64,000 nucleotides of DNA from Geodermatophilus aquaeductus. Its GTDB lineage: Bacteria > Actinomycetota > Actinomycetes > Mycobacteriales > Geodermatophilaceae. The notes under the pieces were generated by a model. It saw only the letters and a program-made list of their open reading frames with translations, did no database searches and was not told the origin of the DNA. Made by a program: the position numbers and the translations under genes. The stretch is taken from contig NZ_FXTJ01000003.1 in NCBI RefSeq assembly GCF_900182545.1, positions 248,001-312,000 of the forward strand, written 5' to 3'. Each line of letters begins with the position of its first letter. Position 1 is the first letter of the stretch. Shown piece by piece: positions 40,110 through 51,088 of the stretch.

Positions 40110-41564
40110 ATGAGCGACGTGACCCCCTCCTTCGACGCCTCCGCCGCGTCGACCGCCTACCGCAGCGCCCTCTCGGTGATCGCCGAGGTCGAGCCGCGGG
40201 TCGCCGACGCCATCGGCGCCGAGCTCGCCGACCAGCGCGCCTCCCTCAAGCTGATCGCCAGCGAGAACTACGCCAGCCCCGCGGTGCTGCTGACCATGGG
40301 CAACTGGCTCAGCGACAAGTACGCCGAGGGCACGGTCGGGCACCGCTTCTACGCGGGCTGCCAGAACGTCGACACCGTCGAGGCCCTGGCCGCCGAGCAC
40401 GCCCGCGAGCTCTTCGGCGCCCCCTACGCCTACGTCCAGCCCCACTCGGGCATCGACGCCAACCTGGTCGCCTTCTGGGCGGTGCTCGCCCAGCGGGTGG
40501 AGTCCCCGGCGCTCGAGCGGGCCGGCGTCCGGCACGTCAACGACCTGACCGACGAGGACTGGGCCACGCTGCGCCACGCCCTCGGCGACCAGCGGATGCT
40601 CGGCATGAGCCTCGACGCCGGCGGCCACCTCACCCACGGCTTCCGCCCGAACATCAGCGGCAAGATGTTCGCCCAGTCCTCCTACGGCACCGACCCGGGG
40701 ACCGGCCTGCTCGACTACGACCTGGTCGCCGCCCGCGCCCGCGAGTTCCGCCCCCTGATCCTCATGGCCGGCTACTCCGCCTACCCGCGCAAGGTCGACT
40801 TCGCCACGATGCGCGAGATCGCCGACGAGGTGGGCGCCACGCTGATCGTGGACATGAGCCACTTCGCCGGCCTGGTCGCCGGGAAGGTGTTCAGCGGTGA
40901 CTTCGACCCGGTGCCGCACGCGCACGTGGTCACCAGCACCAGCCACAAGTCGCTGCGCGGCCCGCGCGGCGGGTTCGTGCTCGCCCAGCCCGAGTACGCC
41001 GACGCCGTCGACCGCGGCTGCCCGATGGTGCTCGGCGGCCCGCTGCCGCACGTCATGGCCGCCAAGGCGGTCGCCTTCGCCGAGGCGCGCCGTCCGCTGT
41101 TCGCCACCTACGCGCAGGCCGTCGTCGACAACGCCGTCTCCCTCGCCGACGGGCTGTCCCGGCGCGGCGCCCGGCTGGTCACCGGCGGCACCGACAACCA
41201 CATCGTGCTGCTCGACGTCTCCGGCTACGGGCTGACCGGCCGGCAGGCGGAGTCCGCGCTGCTCGACGCCGGCATCGTCACCAACCGCAACGCGATCCCG
41301 GCCGACCCGAACGGCGCCTGGTACACCTCCGGCGTCCGCCTGGGCACCCCGGCGCTGACCACCCGCGGGTTCGGCGCGGCGGAGTTCGACCGCACCGCCG
41401 AGCTGATCGTCGACGTGCTGTCCAACACCACGCCGACGGCGACCAGGGACGGCTCGCCGTCCAAGGCCAAGTACGTCGTCGACGGCGGCCTGGCGGAGAA
41501 GACCCGCGCCGCGGCGTCCGAGCTCGTCGCCGCCCACCCGCTGTACCCCGGCCTGGAGCTCTGA
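40110..41564 (+). CDS. glyA: Serine hydroxymethyltransferase
   Basis: This 484-residue PLP enzyme interconverts serine + THF with glycine + 5,10-methylene-THF. The PLP lysine is in [19 protein letters not shown], and [16 protein letters not shown] and [17 protein letters not shown] are standard. It is longer than the usual 420 residues, with an insertion around residues 130-165 ([18 protein letters not shown]); longer SHMTs of this kind occur in actinobacteria. ATG 40110 has CAGGAG close upstream. A ZTP riboswitch precedes it, linking its expression to folate status. The 197 bp after the stop contain only the promoter region of the kinase gene. Confidence 0.96.
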   Translation: MSDVTPSFDASAASTAYRSALSVIAEVEPRVADAIGAELADQRASLKLIASENYASPAVLLTMGNWLSDKYAEGTVGHRFYAGCQNVDTVEALAAEHARELFGAPYAYVQPHSGIDANLVAFWAVLAQRVESPALERAGVRHVNDLTDEDWATLRHALGDQRMLGMSLDAGGHLTHGFRPNISGKMFAQSSYGTDPGTGLLDYDLVAARAREFRPLILMAGYSAYPRKVDFATMREIADEVGATLIVDMSHFAGLVAGKVFSGDFDPVPHAHVVTSTSHKSLRGPRGGFVLAQPEYADAVDRGCPMVLGGPLPHVMAAKAVAFAEARRPLFATYAQAVVDNAVSLADGLSRRGARLVTGGTDNHIVLLDVSGYGLTGRQAESALLDAGIVTNRNAIPADPNGAWYTSGVRLGTPALTTRGFGAAEFDRTAELIVDVLSNTTPTATRDGSPSKAKYVVDGGLAEKTRAAASELVAAHPLYPGLEL

Positions 41565-41748
41565 GCGGGAGGAGCGGGGGGCCGGAGGCCTCCCCGACGA
41601 CTGCTCGAGGGGGCTCCGCGCAGGTCGGGACGGCACTTGGCCGCGGTGGCGTCCGGAGGACGCCGATGTCGCCGTTACCGGTGTGACGGGAGGGTGTGCC
41701 GGCCCGCCTGCCTGCGCGTGTGCCGACCGCTTCGGCGCCGCGCGCTCC

Positions 41749-41754
41749 TAGACT
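41749..41754 (+). promoter_or_regulatory. -10 element TAGACT of the kinase gene (leaderless)
   Basis: TAGACT ends 7 nt before the GTG at 41762, with no ribosome site between. The same hexamer at similar spacing precedes vapB. Confidence 0.55.
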
Positions 41755-41761
41755 CGTGCCC

Positions 41762-43747
41762 GTGGACACCGCCGTGACCGACCCCGTGGTCGGCCTGGTC
41801 CTCGAGGGGCGCTACCGCCTCGAGGAGCGGCTGGCGCGCGGCGGCATGTCCACCGTCTACGCCGCCACCGACCTGCGGCTGCACCGCACGGTGGCGGTCA
41901 AGGTCATGGCCGAGCACCTGGCGCACGACCCGACGTTCGTCGACCGGTTCACCCGCGAGGCGCGCGCCGCGGCGATGCTCAGCCACCCCAACGTCGTCTC
42001 GGTCAGCGACCAGGGCGCCGACCAGGGACTGGTCTTCCTCGTCATGGAGCTCGTCCGCGGCCGCACGCTGCGCGACCTGCTGCAGGCCCGCGGCCGGCTC
42101 ACCGTCGCCGAGGCCTTCGCCGTCCTCGAGCCGGTGCTCGCCGGGCTCTCGGCCGCGCACCGGGCCGGGATCGTGCACCGCGACGTCAAGCCCGAGAACG
42201 TCCTCATCGGCCACGACGGCACGGTGAAGGTCGCCGACTTCGGCCTGGCCCGCGCGCTCACCGGCACCGGCCAGACCAGCCACACCGGCGGCGTGCTGAT
42301 CGGCACGGTCGCCTACCTCTCCCCCGAGCAGCTCGAGCGCGGCCGGGCCGACGCCCGCAGCGACGTCTACGCCGCCGGGCTCGTGCTCTTCGAGATGCTC
42401 ACCGGCCACCCGCCCTACGGCGGGGACACCCCGCTCGCGGTGGCCTACCAGCACGTGCACCACGACGTCCCGCTGCCCTCGGCCGAGGCGCCGACCGTGC
42501 CGTGGCAGGTCGACGAGCTGGTCAAGCGGACCACCCGCCGCGAACCCGCCGTCCGCCCGCTCGACGCCGGCGCCTTCCTGGCCGACCTCGAGGACGTCCG
42601 CAGCGACCTGGGCCTGGCGCGCGTCCCGGTGCCCACCGGGCGCAGCTCGGCCGGCCCGGCCACCATCCGCCCGACCAACCGGCCCCCGCGGCGCCACCCC
42701 AGCGACCCCGGCGAGGGCAGCGACCCGGGCACCGAGGTGCTCGGCGGCCGCTCCTCGCGCACCGGCCGCACCAGCCTGCTGCCGGCCGTGGGCACCGGCT
42801 CCACCGCCGACGTCGGCGGCCGGCGGCCCGTCCCGCCGCACCGCAGCGGCGTCGCGCCGCACATCCGGCGCCGCCGCGCCCGGCTGGCCCTCGCCGTCGT
42901 GCTGCTCCTGGCGGTCACCATCGGCGCCGTCGGCTGGTGGATGGGCTCGGGCCGCTGGACCGAGGTCCCCTCGCTGGTGGGCAGTGACCGCGCGGCCGCC
43001 GTCGACCTGCTGCAGGAGGCGGGGCTGGACCCCGTCTTCGCCGAGGAGCAGTTCAGCGAGACCGTGCCCGAGGGCGTGGTCATCTCCGCCGACCCCGAGG
43101 GCGGGGAGGCCATCCGCAACAGCGACGTCGAGCTCGTCGTCTCCAAGGGGCCCGAGCGCTTCACCGTCCCCACCGACCTGGTCGGGCAGCCGATCGAGGC
43201 GGTGCGGGAGGCGCTGACCGACATCCCGGTGGTCGCCACCGAGGTGCAGGACTACGACGACGACGTCCCGGTCGGCTCGGTCACCGGCTTCGAGCCCGAG
43301 GCCGGCACGGAGGTCAAGCGCGGGGACCCGGTGACGGTGTACGTCAGCCGCGGTCGCGCGCCGGTCGCGATCGCCAACGTCGTCGGCCAGCCCGCCGACG
43401 CCGCGCAGGCCAACCTCGAGGCGCAGGGCTTCACCGTCGCCCGCACCACGGGCCGCAGCGCCGACGTCGCCACCGGTGCGGTCATGGCGGTCAGCCCGGC
43501 ACCGGGCACCGAGGCGCCGTTCGGCAGCGAGGTGACCATCCAGGTCTCCGAGGGCGTGCCGCAGGTGACCGTGCCCGACGTTTCCGGGGAACGCGCCGCC
43601 GACGCCATCGCGACGCTGGAGGCGGCGGGGCTCGAGGTCACCACCTCCACCTTCATCACCGGCGACCGCGTGTACCGGCAGAGCCCGAGCCCGGGCACCG
43701 TCGTCGACCAGGGCAGCGAGGTCAACCTGCTGCTCAGCTTCGGGTGA
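41762..43747 (+). CDS. PASTA-domain Ser/Thr protein kinase (PknL position)
   Basis: This 661-residue protein has a Hanks kinase domain in residues about 12-280, with [46 protein letters not shown] and [11 protein letters not shown] Pro/Arg/Ser-rich linker follows, then a single membrane helix ([19 protein letters not shown]) near residue 385. Four extracellular PASTA repeats end the protein (starting near [27 protein letters not shown] and VTVPDVSGE). PASTA repeats sense muropeptides or lipid II. By gene order it corresponds to mycobacterial pknL, which, as I recall, has no PASTA repeats, so the ectodomain differs. It is coupled to nfo by GTGA. Confidence 0.95.
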   Translation: MDTAVTDPVVGLVLEGRYRLEERLARGGMSTVYAATDLRLHRTVAVKVMAEHLAHDPTFVDRFTREARAAAMLSHPNVVSVSDQGADQGLVFLVMELVRGRTLRDLLQARGRLTVAEAFAVLEPVLAGLSAAHRAGIVHRDVKPENVLIGHDGTVKVADFGLARALTGTGQTSHTGGVLIGTVAYLSPEQLERGRADARSDVYAAGLVLFEMLTGHPPYGGDTPLAVAYQHVHHDVPLPSAEAPTVPWQVDELVKRTTRREPAVRPLDAGAFLADLEDVRSDLGLARVPVPTGRSSAGPATIRPTNRPPRRHPSDPGEGSDPGTEVLGGRSSRTGRTSLLPAVGTGSTADVGGRRPVPPHRSGVAPHIRRRRARLALAVVLLLAVTIGAVGWWMGSGRWTEVPSLVGSDRAAAVDLLQEAGLDPVFAEEQFSETVPEGVVISADPEGGEAIRNSDVELVVSKGPERFTVPTDLVGQPIEAVREALTDIPVVATEVQDYDDDVPVGSVTGFEPEAGTEVKRGDPVTVYVSRGRAPVAIANVVGQPADAAQANLEAQGFTVARTTGRSADVATGAVMAVSPAPGTEAPFGSEVTIQVSEGVPQVTVPDVSGERAADAIATLEAAGLEVTTSTFITGDRVYRQSPSPGTVVDQGSEVNLLLSFG

Positions 43748-44634
43748 GCGCGCCCTCCATCCCGGTCGGTGCGCACGTCCAGGTCGCCGGCGGCCTGGCC
43801 ACCGGCGGGCTGCGCTACACCGACGACGTCGGCGCGCAGGCGGTGCAGGTCTTCGTGGGCAACCCGCGCGGCTGGAAGCGGTCGGCCGGCGACCCGGCGC
43901 AGGACGCCGCGTTCGTCGCGGGCCTGGCCGAGCGCGGCGTGCCGTCGTTCGTGCACACGCCGTTCCTGGTGAACGTCGGCTCCCCCACGCCGGCCACCGT
44001 CGACCGCTCGATCGAGACCATCGCCGCCGACCTCGCCCGCGGGGTGCAGCTCGGTGTGCGCGGCGTCGTCGTGCACGCGGGCTCCGCCGTCGACGAGGAC
44101 CGCTACGAGGCCGCGCTGCGGCAGCTGCGCGAGCGGCTGCTGCCGGTGCTCGACGCCCTGCCCGACGACGGCCCGCGGTTGCTGGTCGAGCCGACGGCGG
44201 GCGGCGGCCGGTCACTGGCGGCCACCGTCGAGGACCTCGGCCCCTACCTCGCGGCGCTGGACATGCACCCGCGGGTCGGCGTCTGCCTGGACACCTGCCA
44301 CGCCTGGGCGGCCGGGCACGACCTCGCCGCGCCCGGCGGCACCACGGCCACGCTCGACGCGCTGGAGGCCGCCGTCGGCCCCGGCCGGCTCGGGCTGGTG
44401 CACGCCAACGACTCCCTCGACGAGCGCGGGTCCAAGCGGGACCGGCACACCACGATCGGCGAGGGCTCGATCGGGGTGGGCGCCTTCGCCGAGCTGATGG
44501 CGCACCCGTCGATGGCCGGGGTGCCGGTCGTCGTCGAGACGCCGAGCGCCGACCGCGGCCACGCCCGCGACATCGCGCTGCTGTGCGCCCTGCGCGACGG
44601 CCGCCCCGCGCACGAGGTCTCCTCCGCCGCCTGA
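43744..44634 (+). CDS. nfo: Endonuclease IV (AP endonuclease family 2)
   Basis: This 296-residue TIM-barrel nuclease has zinc-ligand segments FVHTPFLVNVGSP, VVVHAGSAVDEDRY, LLVEPTAGGG, GVCLDTCHAWAAGHDL, LVHANDSLDERGSKRDRH and VVETPS. It cuts at abasic sites in base excision repair. GTG 43744 overlaps the kinase stop, so repair and signalling genes are co-transcribed, perhaps only by packing. A 63-bp palindrome starts 4 bp after its stop. Confidence 0.93.
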   Translation: MSAPSIPVGAHVQVAGGLATGGLRYTDDVGAQAVQVFVGNPRGWKRSAGDPAQDAAFVAGLAERGVPSFVHTPFLVNVGSPTPATVDRSIETIAADLARGVQLGVRGVVVHAGSAVDEDRYEAALRQLRERLLPVLDALPDDGPRLLVEPTAGGGRSLAATVEDLGPYLAALDMHPRVGVCLDTCHAWAAGHDLAAPGGTTATLDALEAAVGPGRLGLVHANDSLDERGSKRDRHTTIGEGSIGVGAFAELMAHPSMAGVPVVVETPSADRGHARDIALLCALRDGRPAHEVSSAA

Positions 44635-44637
44635 GGG

Positions 44638-44700
44638 TGATCACCTCCCGTCCAGGGTGGTCCGGCCGGGGTCCCGACCACCATGGACGGGAGGTGATCA
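44638..44700. repeat. 63-bp palindromic element, left copy
   Basis: TGATCACCTCCCGTCCA forms a perfect 17-bp inverted repeat with the opposite end. An inner GTGGTC/GACCAC pair extends the stem around a 13-nt loop. A second element of exactly the same length and design lies at 45619-45681, on the other side of the DUF559 gene. Confidence 0.9.
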
Positions 44701-44751
44701 TGCCTGTGGACGACGCCGGCGGAGATCGCGCGCGTCGGGGAGTCTGCCGCG

Positions 44752-45621
44752 GTGCTCCAGCCATCCCCCGACCTGCTGCGCCGACCCTTCCGCGGGAGCG
44801 TGGCGCTGCGCCAGGGCCTGCTGACGCGGGGCCAGCTCCGGACATCGGCCTGGCGACGGCTGCGCCCCGACGTCTACGTGGCCGCCGACCGGCCGGTCAC
44901 CCACCTCGTCCAGGCCGACGCCGTCGCCCTGGTCGCGCCTCCCGCGGCGGTCTTCGGGGGTCGTACCGCCGCGGTCCGGCACGGCGCCCGACACCTCGCG
45001 GGTCCCGACGACCCCGTCGAGGTCGTGCTGCCTCCCGGCGTGCGCTGGCACCCGACCTCGGGGGTGCTGGTGCGCACGGCATCCCTGGACGGCGACGTGG
45101 TGACCGACGGGCGCTGGTGCTGGACGTCGGGCACCAGGACAGCGCTCGACCTGACCCGGCGGGGCGACGAGGACGAGGCCGTCGTCCTGCTCGACCAGCT
45201 CGTGCTGGCCGGCGTCGCCGAGCTCTCGGCGGTGCGGGCCGCGGCCGCCGCCCTGCCCCGGTGCCGCGGCAGCGCCCAGGCGCGGCGGGTCGCGGCGGCG
45301 GCGGACGGACGCGCCGAGTCGCCTCAGGAGACGCGGCTGAGGTTGCTGCTCGCGCGCTCGGGGCTGCCCCTCCCCGTCGCGCAGTTCGTCGTCCGGCAGG
45401 GCTCCCGCTTCGTGGCCCGTGTCGACTTCGCCTGGCCGGACCGCCGTCTCGCGGTGGAGTACGACGGTGCCTGGCACGGAGAGCCGGAGCAGTTCGCGCG
45501 CGACCGCGAGCGGCTCAACCGCCTGCTGGCAGCGGGATGGCGGGTGGTCTTCGTGACCGCTCGCGACATGCACCGGCCGCAGGAGCTGGTCGCCCGGGTG
45601 GCCGCGGCGCTCGAGGCGTGA
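44752..45621 (+). CDS. DUF559 endonuclease-domain protein (AbiEi-like N-terminus)
   Basis: This 289-residue protein has an N-terminal winged-helix-like region (LTRGQLRTSAWRRLRPDVYV) typical of AbiEi-type regulators and of related DUF559 proteins. The C-terminal domain is a PD-(D/E)XK/Vsr-like DUF559 fold, with VARVDFAWPDRRLAVEYDGA, WHGEPEQFARDRERLNRLLA and GWRVVFVTARDM. Such proteins are common in actinobacteria and may cut DNA, but no function is proven. GTG 44752 is the chosen start. The gene is bracketed by two matching 63-bp palindromes; its TGA is the first codon of the right copy. Confidence 0.85.
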   Translation: MLQPSPDLLRRPFRGSVALRQGLLTRGQLRTSAWRRLRPDVYVAADRPVTHLVQADAVALVAPPAAVFGGRTAAVRHGARHLAGPDDPVEVVLPPGVRWHPTSGVLVRTASLDGDVVTDGRWCWTSGTRTALDLTRRGDEDEAVVLLDQLVLAGVAELSAVRAAAAALPRCRGSAQARRVAAAADGRAESPQETRLRLLLARSGLPLPVAQFVVRQGSRFVARVDFAWPDRRLAVEYDGAWHGEPEQFARDRERLNRLLAAGWRVVFVTARDMHRPQELVARVAAALEA

Positions 45622-45681
45622 TCACCACCCGTCCACGGTGGTCCTGGCGCCCGGCGGACCGCCGTGGGCGGGAGGTGATCA
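45619..45681. repeat. 63-bp palindromic element, right copy
   Basis: It starts TGATCACCACCCGTCCA and ends GGGCGGGAGGTGATCA, with an inner GGTGGTCC/GGACCGCC pair. It has the same length as the copy at 44638-44700 and identical ends, but its inner stem has diverged with partly compensating changes. It may terminate the DUF559 transcript. Between it and the subtilase gene are about 145 bp with no clear promoter. Confidence 0.85.
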
Positions 45682-45826
45682 CCACGGACCGGCACGCCCG
45701 GGCGACGGCGACACGCGCGGTCACCCTGCGCATTCGCGTCTTCGCTTGCGGTGATCTACGACACGACGTTGGCTCGCATCACCCCGCGGCCGACCGGCAG
45801 CGGGGAGCCTCCCCGAGGAGACGTCC

Positions 45827-47005
45827 TTGCCCACTCGTCGCACCCTGGCCGTCGGGATCGTCGCGCTGACGACCGCCGGCCTCGGCGTCACCGCCGTACC
45901 CGCCGCCGCCGCACCGCCGGACGCCGGCCCCCGCGCCACCTACGTGGTCACCGTCGACCGCTCGACCCTGCCCGACCAGGCGGCGGAGCGGGCGCGCGGC
46001 ATCGGCGGACGGATCGCGCACGTCTACTCCGCGGCACTGACCGGCTTCGCCGTCGAGCTGCCCGAGGCCGCCGCGAGCCGGCTGTCCTCGATCCCGGGCG
46101 TCGTCGCCGTCGAGCGCGACCAGGTGGTCACCGCCGACGGCACGCAGGCCAACGCGCCGTGGGGCCTCGACCGCACCGACCAGCGCGACCTGCCGCTCAA
46201 CACCACGTTCGGCTACACCGCCACCGGCGCCGGCGTCACCGCCTACGTCATCGACACCGGCATCACCTACGCGCACGCCGACTTCGGCGGCCGCGCGGTG
46301 TCCGGCTTCGACGCCGTCGACGGCGGCTCGGCCGACGACTGCAACGGCCACGGCACGCACGTCGCGGGCACGGTCGGCGGCGGCACGTACGGCGTCGCGA
46401 AGGGCGTGCGACTGGTCGGCGTCCGGGTGCTCGGCTGCGACGGCAACGGCACCACCTCCGGCGTCGTCGCCGGGATCGACTGGGTGACCGCCAACCACGC
46501 GGCCGGCGCCCCGGCGGTGGCGAACATGAGCCTCGGCGGCGGGGGCAGCACGGCGATCGACACCGCCGTGCGCGCCTCCATCGCCGACGGCGTCACGTAC
46601 GCGGTCGCGGCCGGCAACGGCAACTCCGCGGGCGTGGCCCAGGACGCCTGCGCCTCCTCCCCCGCCCGGGTGCCCGCCGCGCTCACCGTGGGCGCCACCG
46701 ACCGGGCCGACCGGGCCGCCTCCTTCAGCAACTACGGCTCGTGCGTCGACCTGTTCGCCCCGGGCGTCGCGATCACCAGCGCCTGGCACACCGGCACGAC
46801 GGCGACCAACACCATCAGCGGGACGTCGATGGCCACGCCGCACGTCGCCGGCGTCGCGGCGCTGTACCTGTCCGGCAGTCCCGCCGCCGCCCCGGCCACG
46901 GTCGCCGGCGCGGTCACCGCGGCCGCGACGACGAACCACGTGACGATGTCGCGCACCGCCGGCCGGGCCGGCACGCCCAACCGGCTGCTGTTCAGCGCGT
47001 ACTGA
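45827..47005 (+). CDS. Secreted subtilisin-like serine protease (S8)
   Basis: This 392-residue preproprotein has a signal peptide (LAVGIVALTTAGLGVTAVPA), an I9-type propeptide (YVVTVDRS to AVERDQVV) and an S8 catalytic domain. The triad is visible: Asp in TAYVIDTGITYAHADF, His in DDCNGHGTHVAGTVGG and Ser in ISGTSMATPHVAG. It resembles aqualysin/proteinase K relatives, with no extra C-terminal domain. The start is TTG 45827, fixed by GAGGAG at 45815-45820 with 6 nt spacing. It should act outside the cell in protein breakdown. Confidence 0.94.
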   Translation: MPTRRTLAVGIVALTTAGLGVTAVPAAAAPPDAGPRATYVVTVDRSTLPDQAAERARGIGGRIAHVYSAALTGFAVELPEAAASRLSSIPGVVAVERDQVVTADGTQANAPWGLDRTDQRDLPLNTTFGYTATGAGVTAYVIDTGITYAHADFGGRAVSGFDAVDGGSADDCNGHGTHVAGTVGGGTYGVAKGVRLVGVRVLGCDGNGTTSGVVAGIDWVTANHAAGAPAVANMSLGGGGSTAIDTAVRASIADGVTYAVAAGNGNSAGVAQDACASSPARVPAALTVGATDRADRAASFSNYGSCVDLFAPGVAITSAWHTGTTATNTISGTSMATPHVAGVAALYLSGSPAAAPATVAGAVTAAATTNHVTMSRTAGRAGTPNRLLFSAY

Positions 47006-47012
47006 GCCGCGG

Positions 47013-47047
47013 CGCCTGCCCGCCATCGCAGCGGTGGCCGGCAGGCG
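47013..47047. terminator. Weak hairpin between convergent protease and aldolase genes
   Basis: CGCCTGCC and GGCAGGCG form an 8-bp stem around a 19-nt loop in the 44-bp gap between the two stops. Confidence 0.4.
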
Positions 47048-47049
47048 TC

Positions 47050-49423
<2,374 letters not shown>

Positions 49424-50446
49424 TCAGCCGAAGAAGACCTCGGCCTCGGCGTACCGCTCCAGGGGCACCAGCTTGAGGTGGGCGGTGGCCTCGGCGATCG
49501 GCACCAGGACGACGTCGGTGCCGCGCAGGGCCACCATGACACCGGAGCGCCCCTCCTGCACGGCGGCGACCGCGGCCAGGCCGAAGCGGGTGGCCAGCAC
49601 CCGGTCGAAGGCCGAGGGCGTGCCGCCGCGCTGGACGTGGCCGAGCACGACCGCCCGCGCCTCCCGCCCGGTGCGCTCCTCCAGCAGCGCAGCCAGCGCC
49701 GCGCCGATGCCGCCGAGCCGGACGTGGCCGAACGCGTCGGTCTGCCCCGACGCGGTGACCAGCGCGCCGTCGGCCGGCCGCGCGCCCTCGGAGACGACGA
49801 TGATCGGCGAGTAGCCGGACTCGAAGCGGTGCAGGCAGTGCCCGACGACCGCCTCGACGTCGAAGGGGCGCTCGGGGACCAGCACCACGGTGGCGCCGCC
49901 CGCCATCCCCGCGTGCAACGCGATCCAGCCGGCGTGCCGGCCCATCACCTCGACGACGAGCGTGCGGTGGTGGCTGTCGCCGGTGGTGTGCAGCCGGTCG
50001 ATGGCCTCCATCGCGACGCCGACGGCGGTGTCGAAGCCGAAGGTGTAGTCGGTGCCGTCGAGGTCGTTGTCGATGGTCTTCGGGACGCCGACCACGCGCA
50101 GCCCCTCCCCCGCCAGCTTCGCGGCCACACCGAGGGTGTCCTCGCCGCCCACCGGCACCAGCGCCTCGATGCGCTGCCGCTCGAGCGTGGCCATCAGCCG
50201 CCCGGGCCCGCCGTCGATGGCGTAGGGGTTGGTGCGGGAGGTGCCGAGCACGGTGCCGCCGCGGGGCAGCAGCCCGCGGACGGAGGCGAGGTCGAGGGCG
50301 ACGGCGTCGTCGTCGAGGACGCCGCGCCAGCCGTCGCGGAAGCCGACCACCTCGTCCCCCGAGGCGACCGCGCTGCGGACGACGGCGCGGATGACCGCGT
50401 TGAGGCCGGGGCAGTCCCCGCCGCCGGTCAGGATGCCGATGCGCAC
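49424..50446 (-). CDS. pfkA: 6-phosphofructokinase
   Basis: This 340-residue PFK has the N-terminal loop GILTGGGDCPGLNAVIRA, VPVGGEDTLGVAAKL, the active site PKTIDNDLDGTDYTFGFDTA and VEVMGRHAGWIAL. The GGEDT variant (Asp where classical ATP enzymes have Gly) is shared by actinobacterial group III PFKs, which include both ATP- and pyrophosphate-using members, so the phosphoryl donor is uncertain. ATG 50446 has GGAGGCG nearby upstream. It ends 27 bp before the aroG start. Confidence 0.94.
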   Translation of the reverse strand: MRIGILTGGGDCPGLNAVIRAVVRSAVASGDEVVGFRDGWRGVLDDDAVALDLASVRGLLPRGGTVLGTSRTNPYAIDGGPGRLMATLERQRIEALVPVGGEDTLGVAAKLAGEGLRVVGVPKTIDNDLDGTDYTFGFDTAVGVAMEAIDRLHTTGDSHHRTLVVEVMGRHAGWIALHAGMAGGATVVLVPERPFDVEAVVGHCLHRFESGYSPIIVVSEGARPADGALVTASGQTDAFGHVRLGGIGAALAALLEERTGREARAVVLGHVQRGGTPSAFDRVLATRFGLAAVAAVQEGRSGVMVALRGTDVVLVPIAEATAHLKLVPLERYAEAEVFFG

Positions 50447-50531
50447 GACGCCTCCCGGGGGACGATCCGCAGGTCAGGGCCGATCCTGCACCATGCACGT
50501 GACCGCGGTCACCCTCGACGGCACCACACGG

Positions 50532-50537
50532 CAGGAT
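50532..50537 (+). promoter_or_regulatory. -10-like CAGGAT of the thioesterase gene (leaderless)
   Basis: CAGGAT ends 6 nt before ATG 50544, exactly the arrangement seen before the YbaK gene at 15924. No Shine-Dalgarno is present. Confidence 0.5.
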
Positions 50538-50543
50538 CCGCCC

Positions 50544-50939
50544 ATGGACCCCGCCGCCCTGCTCGCGCTCATGCCCTTCGCCGTCGCCACCGGGATCGAA
50601 CTGGACCGTGCCGGCCCCGGTGAGGTGGCCGGGCGGCTGCCCTGGTCGCCGGAGCGCTGCACCGCCGGCGGGGTGCTGCACGGCGGCGCGCTGATGACGC
50701 TGGCCGACACCGTCGGGGCGGTCTGCGCCTTCATGAACCTGCCCGCCGGCGCCTCGACGTCGACCCTGGCCTCGGCGACGTCGCTGCTGCGCGCCGTCCG
50801 CGGCGGGACCGCGCACGCCACCGCCCGGCCGCTGCACGTGGGCCGCTCGACGATCGTCGTGCTCACCGAGGTGACCGACGACGAGGGCCGCGCGGTCGCC
50901 TCGGTCACCCAGACGCAGGCCGTCCTCGCCCCCGCCTGA
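50544..50939 (+). CDS. PaaI-family hotdog thioesterase
   Basis: This 131-residue hotdog-fold protein has GGVLHGGALMTLADTVGAVC, the HGG motif and acidic residue of PaaI/YbdB-type acyl-CoA thioesterases. STLASATSLLRAVRGGTAHA and VASVTQTQAVL complete the fold. The acyl group is not known. ATG 50544 was chosen because it follows a CAGGAT hexamer at 6 nt and gives the normal family start; an in-frame ATG at 50493 would add 17 residues. Confidence 0.87.
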   Translation: MDPAALLALMPFAVATGIELDRAGPGEVAGRLPWSPERCTAGGVLHGGALMTLADTVGAVCAFMNLPAGASTSTLASATSLLRAVRGGTAHATARPLHVGRSTIVVLTEVTDDEGRAVASVTQTQAVLAPA

Positions 50940-51088
50940 CCACGTCCTCCCTCGGTCACGCGGCCGTCGCGGCTCGTCCCACCCGTCCCGGACGCCCCAG
51001 GCCGCCGGGTTCCGGTACAGGACCGGCCGCTGCGCGCCGACGCTGCGCGCGGTGCCGTGGGAACCGCCCGGCCCGGGAGGGGGACGAC

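Noticed and set aside
44638-45681. Insertion sequence or transposon
   Set aside because: The flanking palindromes are in direct layout around a DUF559 gene, but no transposase motif or target-site duplication is visible. Kept as a finding, not called a mobile element.
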